Source of the DNA: Aquatica leii
Lineage: Eukaryota > Arthropoda > Insecta > Coleoptera > Lampyridae
Reading direction: 5' to 3'
DNA length: 64,000 bases
Assembly: GCA_035610365.1 (NCBI GenBank)
Contig: CM069439.1
Coordinates: forward strand, 4,588,001-4,652,000
Part shown: positions 20,320 through 32,339 of the stretch, piece after piece
Position numbering within the stretch: the stretch's first letter is position 1
Layout of the letters: each line of letters begins with the position of its first letter
Notes under the pieces: generated by a model
Databases searched by the model: none
Told to the model about the DNA's origin: nothing
Seen by the model: the letters and a program-made list of their open reading frames with translations, nothing else
Made by a program: the position numbers and the translations under genes

Positions 20320-22550
20320 TAGAAGTTTTTAATCTGAAATAAATTTATTTGTTTATTTTTGTTTCCAATAATTTTCATTTTTGTTTTTGTCTTTAAAACT
20401 CTGTTTCAGTTGCCAGAAAACAAGCTTACAGCTTTATTACTATTCTTATAGGTATAACGTCTTACTATTACATTAACCCCGGAGAACGTTTAAAAAAATT
20501 TTTTTTTCTTCTTGTTAATGTCAAAGAAATTTAACTCCACTATACGATTAGGAACTCTACAGCAAGTACTGATGATTTTTTTGATAATTTATTTCCAAAA
20601 AATGTGTTTGTGTTGGGCAAAAGCCGTTTTTCATGAATTATTACACTTATACATTACATTTGCCTCTATTCACTTTATATCTATTTTTTGCCATTTGTAA
20701 GTAGAAACCCAAAATTTACATTGGAAAACAACACTTTTAGCATGTGTCGTATGACTTGGTTGTAAATGTACTTTATCGTAATCAAAAAAAATTTCATATC
20801 CAAAATGTAGAAGTTTCTACTGTCGTTTCATAAAAAAATGCCAGTTTATTTAATTAAAATCAATTTGTGTGATCATAGCAATTACAAAAACTGAATAATA
20901 GTACACTTTATTACATTAATTTATTGTTATTAAAAAAATTCTTGTTTAAGATCATTTTTTCTCACACTATATTAGATAAAAATTTGGAAATACTATTACC
21001 ATGTGATTTTTAGCAATCTGCAAACATTTGGTTGCCACAGATTTATGCCCGCATGTTTAATTTGCTACTGGTGAGGAACGAACATAGCGGACGTAGTCAT
21101 AAATTATAACTGTCATCTCATTCCTATACTGAATATGTATTTGTTCTAAAGGAATTTCAACATAAAGAAGACGTTGCATTTAAACGAAATAAATTGTCTT
21201 TAAACTGATTATTTACGATAACACTCGCTAACACGAAGGAATAAAAATAAGTGTTAGAGCAGTTCACCCCAAAAGAAAAAAAGCATCAAGCGTAACAATC
21301 TTTCTCTTTCATCATCCTTAAACGGATCTCAAATACGATGATTACAACAAAGAAAATTGTATTTTTAGTGCGATGTATAACTTCTTAAGTATTTAGAAAG
21401 TTATGTAACGCCAGTTTTTTGTTAATGGATATTTCCACAAATTTAAATTTACCTTAACCGCATAACTCTGAAAGGCGGTTTCTTAGAAATTAAGTGGTTA
21501 AAAGCAGGTACCACTGTCGAGGAAGTTGGTAGTTTTTATTTGCTTTTATTTGTTTGGTAAACTGGAGCAAGTGTGCAGAAATTTCCTTTGCTTTCATGGG
21601 GGAGTTCAAATTTCCTGTTTCGTCATAACATAATGTTCAACACCTTGAAATCGAGCTTACAGTTTTTTACATTTGTTTTTTTTTAATGAATGTGGACCAT
21701 TAGTCTGTCTATGAGACTCAAATCTTTTGTGTTCAGTGTATTTTATTCATAATAGACATAATAAGGTAGGCGGTCCATTTGGTTTTATTATGGTCACATT
21801 TTATTTATTATAGAAAAAAATTATACTATAAAGACGAAAACAAGCTTTGTAAGATATTTATAATAAACAAAAAAAAAACTTCCAAGCCGTATATTATTTA
21901 AAACAAAATAATGTAATAATAGACGATCATTGCTTTTGGAAAAGCTACTAAAGTGTTTTCATCTTCCGCGTTAATCTTAACGTTATAGATATTATTGAGA
22001 ACGCCTTAATATTATTTATAACAAATGTCGAAAATCACTCGATAAACCTAATAAACAAGATCTACGTAAATAACGTTATTGTTTAAATAATTGACAACTT
22101 CACGGACATTTTCTATATGTAATTCCTTCATAGATCTCTATAAAACCAAAGTTATTGTATCAGTACAATATCATTTGTTTTCTTTTCTTGATTTATAATG
22201 ATCTTATCTGTTTCTTTTTTAACACTGGTTGCTTAAAAACCCAAAAAGAAATCAGATCGAGTTTTGAGAGAAAATTCAAAATTTTCTTGTATGGGCAAAT
22301 GTTTATGAGGCTTATGTGGCTTATTAAGTATACAATTATCTATATTTTTATAAACATTTTTGGATTCTGAGCCTTTAAGCGTTTTAGTACATTTTTTGTT
22401 TTTCTTAATTGATCTTGAAAGCTTTGGTACTTCAGTACGTCTTTGTCATCATTCATTTTAATTTTTTCGATTATCTATTCTATTATAGATTCCGTATTAA
22501 CGAGTTTTTGATATATTGATCAGAGCAGTACGGTAAGAATAAATGATTCG
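20320..22550. other. No gene recognised
   Basis: AT-rich sequence with poly(A)/(T) tracts. Frames near 20512-20700 and 22155-22370 are hydrophobic and low-complexity and show no family motif. Confidence 0.55.
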
Positions 22551-22559
22551 TTAAAAAGC

Positions 22560-24690
22560 TTGGAGCAGAACAGTCGAATATCCAACAAGATTGTTTCATA
22601 GCATGACAAATAGACTCCAGGTTACTGGATCCAAAAGAAACCCAATACGCTCTGTTTGTAGACAAGAAGTCATGAGAGAAAATGGAAGCATTAGCCAACC
22701 AACTGCACCTCGGATTCTCGAGGATCACTATCCGGGCGCTGGCCGATTTCAAAAAGGACAGTAAAAAACCGGATGCTACGAGCCCTGTCTGTGGGACAAT
22801 GGATGTAAATCCAAAGCCAGAAAAAACGTACTGACGGCAAATCTAACGCTCAAAATCGTTCAGATAAATATACATCACTACAGAGCAGCCTCAGCGGCCC
22901 TCAGTGCTGATATAGTGACCCACGATATTGATATTGCTCTTGTTCAGGAGCCATGGATCCAAAAGAAAGTAATAAAAAGATTCAGGTAGAGGGCTCGCAC
23001 CCTCGCACATGCATCATTGTAAAAAATGCACTAAACTTAATACTATTGTGGGATTTATGTACTAGAGAAACACTCAGAAAGAGTTCATTATCGGATCCGG
23101 TTACTTTCCCTACGATCAGAAAGAAAATTCCGCCGTCGAAAGAAATCAAACGCCTGATTAACCGTGGAACCAACAAACCGTTGATTTTTGGGTCGACGTC
23201 AACGCACACTATACCTTGTGGGTGACCACAAACACAAATCCAAAAAGTGAAAAACTTTAGAAGTGATTTTAAAATCCAATTTAGATATAATAAATAACAA
23301 AAATGCGCCTACGTTTATAACCGTGTCGCGCAGTAAAGTTATTGACCTTACGCTTGCTAGTCCATAGGCGAGCAAAGTAATATAAATGTGGCATGTCTTA
23401 GATGAACTTTCTTTATCTGTCCAGAAATACATTCGATTCAACATTAAAACAGACGAGAAACTCGTAATGGAATGGAACAGAAACTCGAAGAAAACCGATT
23501 GAGAGTTATTTAACCAAATTTTAGGCGGCCAAATCAGGGACTGTTTTACAGTTCCAAGATCAACAAACGAGCTAGCACTAATGACGGACAGTATTATTAA
23601 TTCATTAAAATCCGCATTTGAAGCAAGCTGCTCTTTCAAACATCTGCTGCAAAAACTACTGAAAAAAACACTTTGCGGGTTCATCGTTAACTAAAGTTCC
23701 TAAGCACCAAGACCTAGAAGTATCAAACAAACGGGCACCCATAAGAAACTGGAACTTAGCAAAAAAAAATAAATTGATCCTGATAACCTAGAATAGGGAA
23801 TCAATACGTTTAAACCTTTTCTGTCCCCACGAGCGGATGGAATTTATGCCATCATGCTGCAATGTGATTTCGTTGCTCTGCAAAACGCAACACGTGAAAT
23901 TCTCAGAGCCGGCTAAGCACTATCACATATACCAAACAACTGACGGATTACTAAGGTGGTATTTATACCAAAGCCAGGGAGATCTGCGTACGCTCAAGCA
24001 AAATCTTACAGACCGATCGGTTTGACTTCCTTCATCTTAAAATTACTTATATACGAAACGAAGCTCTAAAAGCTTAGCCTCTGCACCAAAATCAATATGC
24101 ATACCAATCCGGAAAACATTTCAAGTTAGTAATTTACCAACTAGTAAACAGATGGAGAAATGCAATCCAATACAATGATATTGCATTATGTTGCTTTGCT
24201 AGAGATTGAAGAAGCATTTGACAATACCACTTTCACCTCAATTGCATGGACAAAGGAAAAAAAAGGCATCACACCTCTAGTGCGAAACGGGGTCAACTCA
24301 ATGCCGAGGAATCGGACGGTAACAGCTACTTTGTACCGTAGCATTGTAGGAGCCAAAGTGGCTGGTAGGTGTCTAAAAGGTGGAGTGCTGTCACCTCTGC
24401 TGTGGTGCCTTGTTATGGACGGCCTACTACAAGAACTAGAAGATGGAGAGGTATTCGCCGACAACCTCACCATTATCACCAACGGGAAGTTTGGGACAAC
24501 TGTATTCAACATAATGCAGACTGCACTAAACGCCGTCGAAAAGTGGTGAAAGAAATCAGTAAACCCAACCAAGACGGCAATCGTTCAGTTTACCAAGCGG
24601 CAGAAAACGATTGACATAAAGCTACTTACAATGTACGAATTCACGATGACAAAGGAAGTCAATCTTGTTTCCAAAGCATCCTGATATCTT
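22560..24690 (+). mobile_element. Jockey/R1-group LINE: endonuclease plus RT (degenerate)
   Basis: From about 22845: LKIVQINIHHYRAASAAL and IDIALVQEPWIQKK, the start of an APE-type endonuclease; then IIGSGYFPYD and DVNAHYTLW near 23085-23225 and VIDLTLAS near 23338, in shifting frames. The RT follows: NATREILRAG near 23885, ITKVVFIPKPGR near 23948, SYRPIGLTSFILK near 24008, EEAFDNTTF near 24208 (motif A), CLKGGVLSPLLWCLVMDGLLQ near 24370-24430, and VFADNLTII at 24451-24477 where the second Asp of the catalytic pair is Asn. VNPTKTAIVQFTKRQKTID follows near 24560. A short stretch before 22840 may be the ORF1/ORF2 boundary. The element is truncated near 24690. Confidence 0.8.
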
Positions 24691-24879
24691 TAGCTGCTAC
24701 TTGGTGCATAAATTTAGATTATGGAATATACGGTAACGACTTTAAAAACTTTATTTTTAATTTACTATTTACATGATGATCATAGATACGATTATTAGAA
24801 ATGTAACTTATTTTTAATGCAACGAACACTAATAAAATGTATGTCTGCTCTTTCTTCAGTTAATTTTTTTAAAGGTTTG

Positions 24880-26540
24880 GAAATATTGGCAAATCCGGGT
24901 ACAAATAGATGCACAACCCACGGAAACAGCAAATCTGATGTTTGTCGATTGGCCTTTGCCATGCTTGTACTGCTCGGACTTTGTCCAGTTTAACTTTTAC
25001 TCCATCTCTAGATACAACGTAGCCGAGGCATTGCACTTCCTTCTTAAATACGTGACGTTTCTTTGGGATAAGTTTCAGATTTTCCTCCCGTAATAGTTAA
25101 AAAACTTAATTCATGTTATTCAAATGTTTATCAAACGACTTTTCAACCAAAATTACGTCATCTAGATAAACTAAGACAGTCCTCAAAACGCTCGAACGTC
25201 GCAAAAGCGTTACACAGGCCAAAAGGCATAACAGCAAACTGCTACAAACCAGTTCCATTCGTACACGCTGTCTTTTCACGGTCCTTGAGCTCAAATTCTA
25301 CCTGCCAGTAACCACTCTTTAAATCTAATGTGGAAAGATACTGGGATCCTAACAGATTGTCAATTCTCGGTAACTGTTTTTTAGGTCACTTTGTTAAGCT
25401 GTTTATAGTCTACACAAAATCTCGTTGATTAATTTTTATTTTTACCAGTACTATTGAGGACACCCATGCATTATTTGAAGGTTTAATTAAACCTTGTCTC
25501 TCCATATCAGTTATTATGTCTTCGGCTTCTTTTTGTTTAGGAAGTCGACGTGGGTTCTTTTTTTCAACGTTACTGAATTTGAGTTAACATTTAAAATCCC
25601 TACTGCAATCGTGTTTTTTACTCGTACTAATGTTCTGTCAACTACTAGTCTCTTTTTAACAAGTTTTCCTCTATGGGTTTAATTGCGCAAATGTAGCCTA
25701 CCCGGAGATTTCTATCCAGGCGTACCATCACCACACTTTTAGCCCTACCAGTCAGTCACGTTTTCACTCAATAAGACTTGTACTGCTGCCTTCTCTGACG
25801 AATGAATGGCATGATTCTTCATATCCATATAGAACCCATACTTCTTTATAACGTCTATTTCCAGGATAACTTTTTCTGTGCTATCAGTAGGTACCAGAAC
25901 ATAGCAAGACGAATGATGGTTTTTGTCGCTTCCTTGTCTACCAGTAACTGAGCACTGTCTATTAATCTTCCCATCAAGATAAATGCTATGCAATTGTTTC
26001 ATGGGCAAAGGAACAAAGCAATTGGAAATGTAACTTCCGAAGTATGACTAAATATAATTAACTTTTTTTTTTGGTCAACTCATTCCAGATTTTCAAGCGC
26101 CTTTCTTGTCTTCTTCTTAGGCTTAGTACGGTGTCGTCCTACGTAGCCTATTTCATTGCAGTTTCAAGTCGTCACTTCTCTTTTCAGATTTGTAGCACTA
26201 ATTTCTCGATGCTGTCTTGTGTGTGCTCGGGTACTTCTGCAGCACAGCGGAGACGTCGCTTTCTGCTTGTTGCTCCACCTATTAGCCGTAACTGCAGATT
26301 CAAACTGTTTGTGGCAAGTTGAACATGGAATTTTACCATCAAAGTTTAGAAGTACAACCTTAAATTTCTGAATGGGTTCTTCCCAATGATCCATTCGTTC
26401 GTGACGTTTCCTTTATCGTAACAATTAATTTGATGCATTCTTTCTTTAAACAGTTGCATTCTGTTTTGTACTACTTCTATTTTGTCATTCATTGGTTGTT
26501 CTCCGTTTTCTAAAACTACGCACATTAATTAATTTTATGA
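24880..26540 (-). mobile_element. Ty3/gypsy element, inverted: gag, protease and RT pieces
   Basis: Minus-strand reading: a coiled-coil gag start near 26520; FDGKIPCSTCHKQFESAVTA near 26340-26285, matching the gag at 1550-2113; a protease-like tail with LHSIYLDGKINRQC near 25945-25985; and, in other frames, RT blocks LPRIDNLLGSQYLSTLDLKS near 25320-25378, YWQVEFELKDREKTA near 25274-25318, AVMPFGLCNAFATFER near 25195-25240, and VYLDDVILVEKSFDKHLNN near 25110-25170 (catalytic box intact). The reading ends near 24890. RNase H and integrase are absent. Many frameshifts show it is dead. Confidence 0.78.
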
Positions 26541-26599
26541 CAACGTTTCTTAAGTATCGTAACAGTTGTTTGTTGTGGGTTTTTTAAAAATTAATTTTG

Positions 26600-27030
26600 A
26601 AGGAACTTCTTAAGTTGTTATATTGTGATTATTTTCTTGGTCCTTGACTTTTACTCTCCATAAACATGGAACAAGTTTGTAAATCTTAAAAAAACTTAAT
26701 AATAATTGTTTATTCATTGTTGTACAGTATTGAACTAAACGCGAGCTGATCCGATGTCTTGCACGATCGGTCTGAATTAGTACCACAGACTTGATTACAC
26801 AGGAAAAAATAAAAAAAAGTGCCGGGAGGCATTTTTAAAAACACTGACAGACATAGCAAACTAGAGTGTTTCTAGAATATTTTGAAACGGTACATAGAAT
26901 ATCCTAGAGAAGTATGCAAAGTTATTAAAACTTCCTGGACTTATATAGTATACTATCGAACGTTGTTAAAATTTCTAAGCTAGTACAATATAATTATAGC
27001 GTTCGAGTGTAAATTCTTAAATAATATAAA
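26600..27030 (-). mobile_element. Possible LTR/leader of the inverted gypsy element
   Basis: This lies just upstream (minus strand) of the gag start. It carries a TATATAAGTCCAGG core-promoter-like motif (near 26935-26950 on the plus strand as its complement) and a TTCTAGAA-like palindrome near 26870, similar in kind to the putative LTR at 328-595. No partner LTR was found at the 3' end, so the call is weak. Confidence 0.3.
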
Positions 27031-27039
27031 GCGACTCCT

Positions 27040-27580
27040 CAAACCAATCACGCTAACATCATTGAAAAACTCGCAATTCTTCTGTAGAAAAATGCAAAAT
27101 TTACAAAAGGAAAAAGTGTGTTTACTAAACAAGCTTTACTACTAAGCAACGCACTGTTCACATCTTTAAAGGTCACATACAGATAAGTCAAAAAGTATCA
27201 AAAACATCATACCATTGCAGAAACACTACCGACTGCTTTAATATTATACTGAGAGAATGAAACTAATTTTAGAGATACTTAACGATTAATTAACAAAGAA
27301 AATTAAAAATTTTGAGTTGGCTTTGTTTCAGTTGAAAATAAAATTCTGCTGAACTAAGTATATTTTGCTTTTTGTTTAAAACTAGTTGCGTTATACTCAT
27401 TTGCTGCTTTTTCCTATCTAGTATTGCACTTTTTGATCATTATTTCGCTGTAGTATTTTTCAGCACTTTTAATAGATTCTAATTCTGTTCAGTTTTCCCA
27501 ATTTAATAAATATAACTGCTTGATTATAGTAGCGAATTAAAACGTCTTTAGGGTTTGAGCCGTGTTAATGTTTTATTTAA
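27040..27580. other. No gene recognised
   Basis: AT-rich sequence between the inverted gypsy remnant and the PLE array, with no motif seen. Confidence 0.5.
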
Positions 27581-28689
27581 TTATTGAGTCGTCTTCGCTT
27601 CTAAATGCAACATTGATAGCATCGCTCTACCAGCCGACAAAAACAACGCTATCATTTTGAACCAAACTTACTACCTGTCAGCAGAAACGTATTCAAACTT
27701 CTACTTCAAAGCTTGAACCCGTAGTGAGCCAAATCATCAGATTTTTTAATCTACTTTCTGAAACCAAACGTGGATTTACCCCCTCAGACTCAAAACCACT
27801 TTGTCTATACTTTCCCAAATGCTCAAACAAAGTATACATGTTTGATCTATGGGTAATCTCTCACTTAAAAGTTAGCCAAGGTTTTGCACAACACCTTTTG
27901 CAAAATTAGAAATCTCTTCTCACATCTTTAACTCTCACCATTTTATTTAACGTTTGTAAACTATAAAACTTGAATTCTAGGATCTTCTTGTGAGTTTTGT
28001 TGTCACTTAACTTTTTACCAAGGTTCCTATTACTTATTATCATTGAGTAGATAATGTTTTATCATGGCAAAGATTTGAGTTTGGTTCTTCTTATTGATAA
28101 GTGCTTATTATCCACTTATTTCCAATTTGATAACAAGTTTTATGAACAAGTTTAAAGTTTTGAACAAAGTTTGAAACGGTTGAGTTAGAATCATCGAAAT
28201 TAAAACCTAACGTTTGGCTTAGATATGTTGACGACACTTTTAATGTTGAGTCCCATGGTCATCTTGATGTGTCTAGGTTTCTTGATCATCTAAACAACCA
28301 ACACCCGAATATCAAATTTGCCATGGAAATCAAAAATAATGGTTCTTAGCCATTTTTCGGCGTTTTTGTAAAATTCCAAGATCTTCTTGTGAGTTATAAT
28401 GTCGCTTCACCTTTACCAACGTTCCTATTAAAAATTTGCTTATTATCATCGAATAGATTATGTCTTATCATGCCAAAAATTTTAGTTTAGTTCCTCTTAT
28501 TGATAAGTGCTTATTCTCCACTTACTTTTAATTTGATAACAAGTTTTATGAACAAGTTTAAAGTTTTGAACAAAGTTTGAAACGGTTGAGTTAAAATCAT
28601 CAATATTAAAACCTAACGTTTGGTTTAGATATGTTGACGACACTTTTAATGTTTAGTCCCATGGCTATTTCGATCTGTTTGGTTTTAGT

Positions 28690-29860
28690 TTACTGAATAT
28701 TCTCTATTATTTTAAATGCCAGCTGGCTGTTTACTAGGTACTTGTTTATCTAACAGCTTCATATGTTATCTTTTGAATTGCTATAGTTTTTTTTACTAAT
28801 TAAACAAGTAATTTTGCGTGATTGTTTTATTGTTTTCGGCTACAGCTACTTTACTTATTAGTACAATTTAAAATTATGATAGATGAATGCCGACTAATGA
28901 CTGAAACAGTAAAATCAATATAAATTGATATTGAAACAATAAGATAACAACGTATTCCGTGATTAGATTGTGTTAATGTAACCAAAACTGCCAACGTTTT
29001 GTACACTTTCATAAGGGGCTTTATCAGGACGTGAAAGAGTAATCTAAGTAAGAACCTCTAAAGAGTTATGGAATCAAATTGTGAACCCAACCCAGATTCT
29101 AAACTCTTGAAAAGGTAAGAAAGAAATCGATAAACTTGAAGAAACAAACGACAATCTAACAAAGAATCACTACAGAGTTAGGCAATCTACTTGTAAACCA
29201 AGCCAGATTCTGAAGTCCATAGCAGAAATAGTCTCCGTATATAAAAAGAAGTATTGTAACAGTTGATTGAGTGCAACTCCCAGTAGATTACGGTCAAAAA
29301 AGGGCGTGTCTTCGATAAATAAGTAACAACTGAAAACCAAAAAGGTAGCTTGAATCCGTGGTAACGATTGAAGATATCGGTGTGTTTGATTATTTTTAGG
29401 CTCTCTTGAATTGTCCTATGATAGAATGCAGATTTTGTATTTACTGAAGCGTTATCAAAATCTATTTTGTGAGCTGTCGTTAAATGATGATCAGCAACAG
29501 CAAATTTAGAAATATGCATTTTGCTTATACCACGATCATGTTCTCAAACGCGTGTGTTCACTGAAGCAATGCATTGATACCATTTTTACGAAGAAGTTTC
29601 CCTATTTAATCTGTGACATGAATTTAAGATAAAAATCCCAATTTGGGATTAGATTTGGAAGTAGAAATGTCCTTAGGTATTTCAGCGCGTCAATTTAGAC
29701 GACAATTAACAACTATCTGAATATTCCGGTTTATATAACCATTGTTCAACATGACGAAGTTCCGAGTCTAGATTCTCAGGTTGGCGAAGAAAAAAAGCGC
29801 GACGAACCAAAGAATTAATAACAGAACGTTTCTGTGTAATAATGAGAGTATTCAAAAATA
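28690..29860 (-). repeat. Inverted PLE 3' segment
   Basis: Reverse complement of about 31070-32310, near-identical over more than 1 kb including the CCAGCTGGC end (28709 and 32270), the hammerhead-like motif and the GIY-YIG tail reading SKFAVADHHLTTAHKIDF on the minus strand (29460-29513). It joins directly to the second RT unit at about 28690 and to the third at about 29860. Confidence 0.88.
28990..29031 (-). ncRNA. Hammerhead-like motif, inverted PLE copy
   Basis: Minus strand: CTGATAA, an AGCCCC-TTATGAAAG-TGTAC hairpin-like segment, then AAAACGTT. It is the same motif as at 31946-31988 with small changes. Core substitutions (CUGAUGA to CUGAUAA; GAAA to AAAA) suggest loss of activity. Confidence 0.4.
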
Positions 29861-31072
29861 ATGGTTCTTAACCAATTCTCGTCGTTTTTGTGAAATTCCA
29901 GGATTTTCTTGTGAGTTTTAATGTCACTTCACTTTTTATCAACGTTCCTATTAAAAATTCGATTATTATCATCGAATAGATTATGTCTTATTATGCCAAA
30001 GATTTTAGTTTAGTTCCCCTTATTGATTAGTGCTTATTATCCACTTACTTCCAATTTGATAACAAGTTTTATGAACAAGTTTAAAGTTTTTAACTAAGTT
30101 TGAAACGGTTGAGTTAGAATCATCGAAATTAAAACCTAACGTTTGGTTTAGATATGTTGACGACACTTTTAATGTTGAGTCCCATGGTCATCTTGATGTG
30201 TCTAGGTTTCTTGATCATCTAAACAACCAACACCCGAATATCAAATTTGCCATGGACATCAAAAATAATGGTTCTTAACCATTTCTCGGCGTTTTTGTAA
30301 AAGTTCAAGATCTTCTTGTGAGTTTAATGTCACTTCACTTTTTACCAACGTTTCTATTAACAATTTGCTTATTATCAGTGAATAGATTGTCTTATCATGG
30401 CACAGATTTTATTTTATTTTCAATTTGATAACAAGTTTTATGAACAAGTATAAAGTTTTAAACAAAGTTTGAAACGGTTGAGTATGAATCATCGTTATTA
30501 AAGCCTAAGTCTGGTTTAGGTATCTTGACGACACTTTTAATGTTTAGTCCCATAGTCATTTTGATCTGTCTAGGTTTCTTGATCATCTAAACAACCAACA
30601 CCCGAATATCAAATTTGCCATGGAAATCAAAAATAATAGTTCTTAGTCATTTTTCGGCGTTTTTGTAAAATTCCAAGATCTTCTTATGAGTTATAATGTC
30701 ACTTGACCTTTACCAACGTTCCTATTAAAAATTTGCTTATTATTATCGAATAGATTATGTCTTATCATGGCAAATATTTTAGTTTAGTTTCTCTAATTGA
30801 TAAGTGCTTATTATCCACTTACTTCCAATTTGATAACAAGTTTTATGAACAAGTTTAAAGTTTTGAACAAAGTTTGAAACGGTTGAGTAAGAATCATCAA
30901 TATTAAAACCTAACGTTTGGCTTAGATATGTTGACGACACTTTTAATGTTAAGTCTCATGGTCATCTTGATCTGTCTAGGTTTCTTGTTCATCTAGACTA
31001 GACAACCAACACCCAGATATCAAATTTGATATGGAAATCAAAAATTATAGTTTTTAACCATTTTTAGGCGTT

Positions 31073-31790
31073 TTGGTGATTCGTAAACTCGACGGATTTT
31101 TGAACCATTCTGTTTATTTCAATCACACCTATACGAACAGATATCTTTATGCATTGTCTCATTATCATCTTATACAGAAACGTTCTGTTATTAAATTTTT
31201 GGTTCGTCGCGCTTTTTTTCTTTGCCAACCTGAGAATCTAGACTTGGAACTCCGTCATGTTACTAAAACTGTGTTGAAAAATGGTTATATGGACCGGGAT
31301 ATTCATATAGTTGTTAATCGTCTTCTAAATTCACGCGCTCAAATACCTAAGGACATTTCTACTTCAAAATCCAATCCCAAATTGGCATTTTTATCTTAAA
31401 TTCATGTCACAGATTAAATAGGAAAATAGTATCAATGCATTGGTTCAGTAAACTCACGCGTTTGAGAACATGATCGTGGTATATGCATATTGCATACGCA
31501 TATTTCTAAATTTGCTGTTGCTGAACATCATTTAACCACAGCTCATAAAATAGATTTTTATAAAGCTTCAGTAAATGCAAAATCTGCATTCTTTCATAGG
31601 AAAATTTTAGAGAGCATAAAAATCATCAAACACACCAATATCTTTAATTGTCACCACGGATTAAAATTACCTCAATCAACCGTGACAACACTTCTTTTTT
31701 ATATACGGAGACTAATACTTATTCTTAAGTCATTGCTGTGGAGTTTAGAATCTGGCTTGGTTTACAAGTTGATTGCCTAACTCTGAAGTG
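31073..31790 (+). pseudogene. PLE RT C-terminus and GIY-YIG region
   Basis: The frame 31073-31399 gives IRKLDGFLNHSVYFNHTYTN (31074-31133), SHYHLIQKRSVIKFLVRRAF and the RT thumb. After a break, 31490-31780 gives ISKFAVAEHHLTTAHKIDF, then a lysine-rich ESIKIIKHTNIFNCHHGLKL block, the conserved C-terminal part of PLE GIY-YIG nucleases. The C-x-Y-I-G nuclease start expected between them (31400-31490) is degraded. This is the longest intact stretch of the array and sets the element's orientation. Confidence 0.8.
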
Positions 31791-31945
31791 ATTCTTTGTT
31801 AGATTGTCGTTTGTTTCTTCAAGTTTATAGATTTCTTTCTTACCATTTTAAGAGTTTAGAATCTGGCTTGGGTTTACATGTTGATTCCGTAACTCTCTAG
31901 AGGTTCTTACTTAGGTTTCAGTTGCTTGTTAGAATTCTCTTTCAC

Positions 31946-31988
31946 GTCCTGATAAAGCCCCTTATGAAAGTGGACAAAACGTCGGCAG
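31946..31988 (+). ncRNA. Hammerhead-like motif, direct PLE copy
   Basis: CTGATAA (31949-31955), a stem II-like AGCCCC...GTGGAC segment, and AAAACGTC (31977-31984) with GGC following. Layout and the self-complementary ACGT at the expected helix III fit the short-helix-III hammerheads reported for PLEs, but two core positions differ from the consensus. Confidence 0.4.
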
Positions 31989-32339
31989 TTTTGGTTACAT
32001 TAACACAGTCTAATCACAGAATACGTTGTTATCTTATTATAACTGCTTTATTGTTTGTTTAAAACAATATCAATTGATATTGATTTTGCTGTTTGAGTCA
32101 TTAGTCGGCATTCACCTATCATAATTTTAAATAGTACTAATAAGTAAAGTAGCTGTAGCCGAAAACAATAAAACAATCACGCAAAATTACTTGTTTAATT
32201 AGTAAAAAAAACTATAGCAATTCAAAAAGTAACATATGAAGCTGTTAGATAAACAAGTACCTAGTAAACAGCCAGCTGGCGTTTAAAAAATTAGAGAATA
32301 TTCAGTAAACTTGCAATATTTCAGTGCAACTCATACATA

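Larger units (their letters stand above)
27590..32335 (+). mobile_element. Rearranged Penelope-like element array
   Basis: It begins with ALPADKNNAIILNQT near 27622-27667, the N-terminal PLE RT block, then a KLAKVLHNTF block near 27870. A ~370-410 bp RT segment (from GATCTTCTTGTGAG through YVDDTFN to a GG(T/C)GTTTTT boundary) then recurs at about 27981, 28381, 29900, 30310 and 30678. Between the second and third copies lies a 1.2-kb inverted segment (28690-29860) that mirrors 31070-32310. After the fifth copy the frame continues through FFLCQPENLDLELRH (31213-31257), a NGYMDRDIHIVVNRLL block and the GIY-YIG C-terminal region to the element end. All units lack the 'GTAMGSPLSP' RT motif. The element cannot be active as it stands. 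Confidence 0.85.

Noticed and set aside
22483..22752. 89-codon minus-strand frame
   Set aside because: It is opposite the probable ORF1/ORF2 boundary of the Jockey-group LINE and shows no motif of its own.
23199..23684. 161-codon minus-strand frame, among the longest reverse frames
   Set aside because: It lies opposite the degraded LINE endonuclease, whose motifs (VNAHYTLW, VIDLTLAS) read on the plus strand; no domain was seen in the reverse frame.
24186..24572. 128-codon minus-strand frame
   Set aside because: Antisense of the LINE RT block containing LSPLLWCLVMDGLLQ and FADN.
27960..31070. CRISPR-like or satellite array
   Set aside because: The repeated unit is a coding RT segment of a PLE with variable spacing, not short repeats with unique spacers or a simple satellite.
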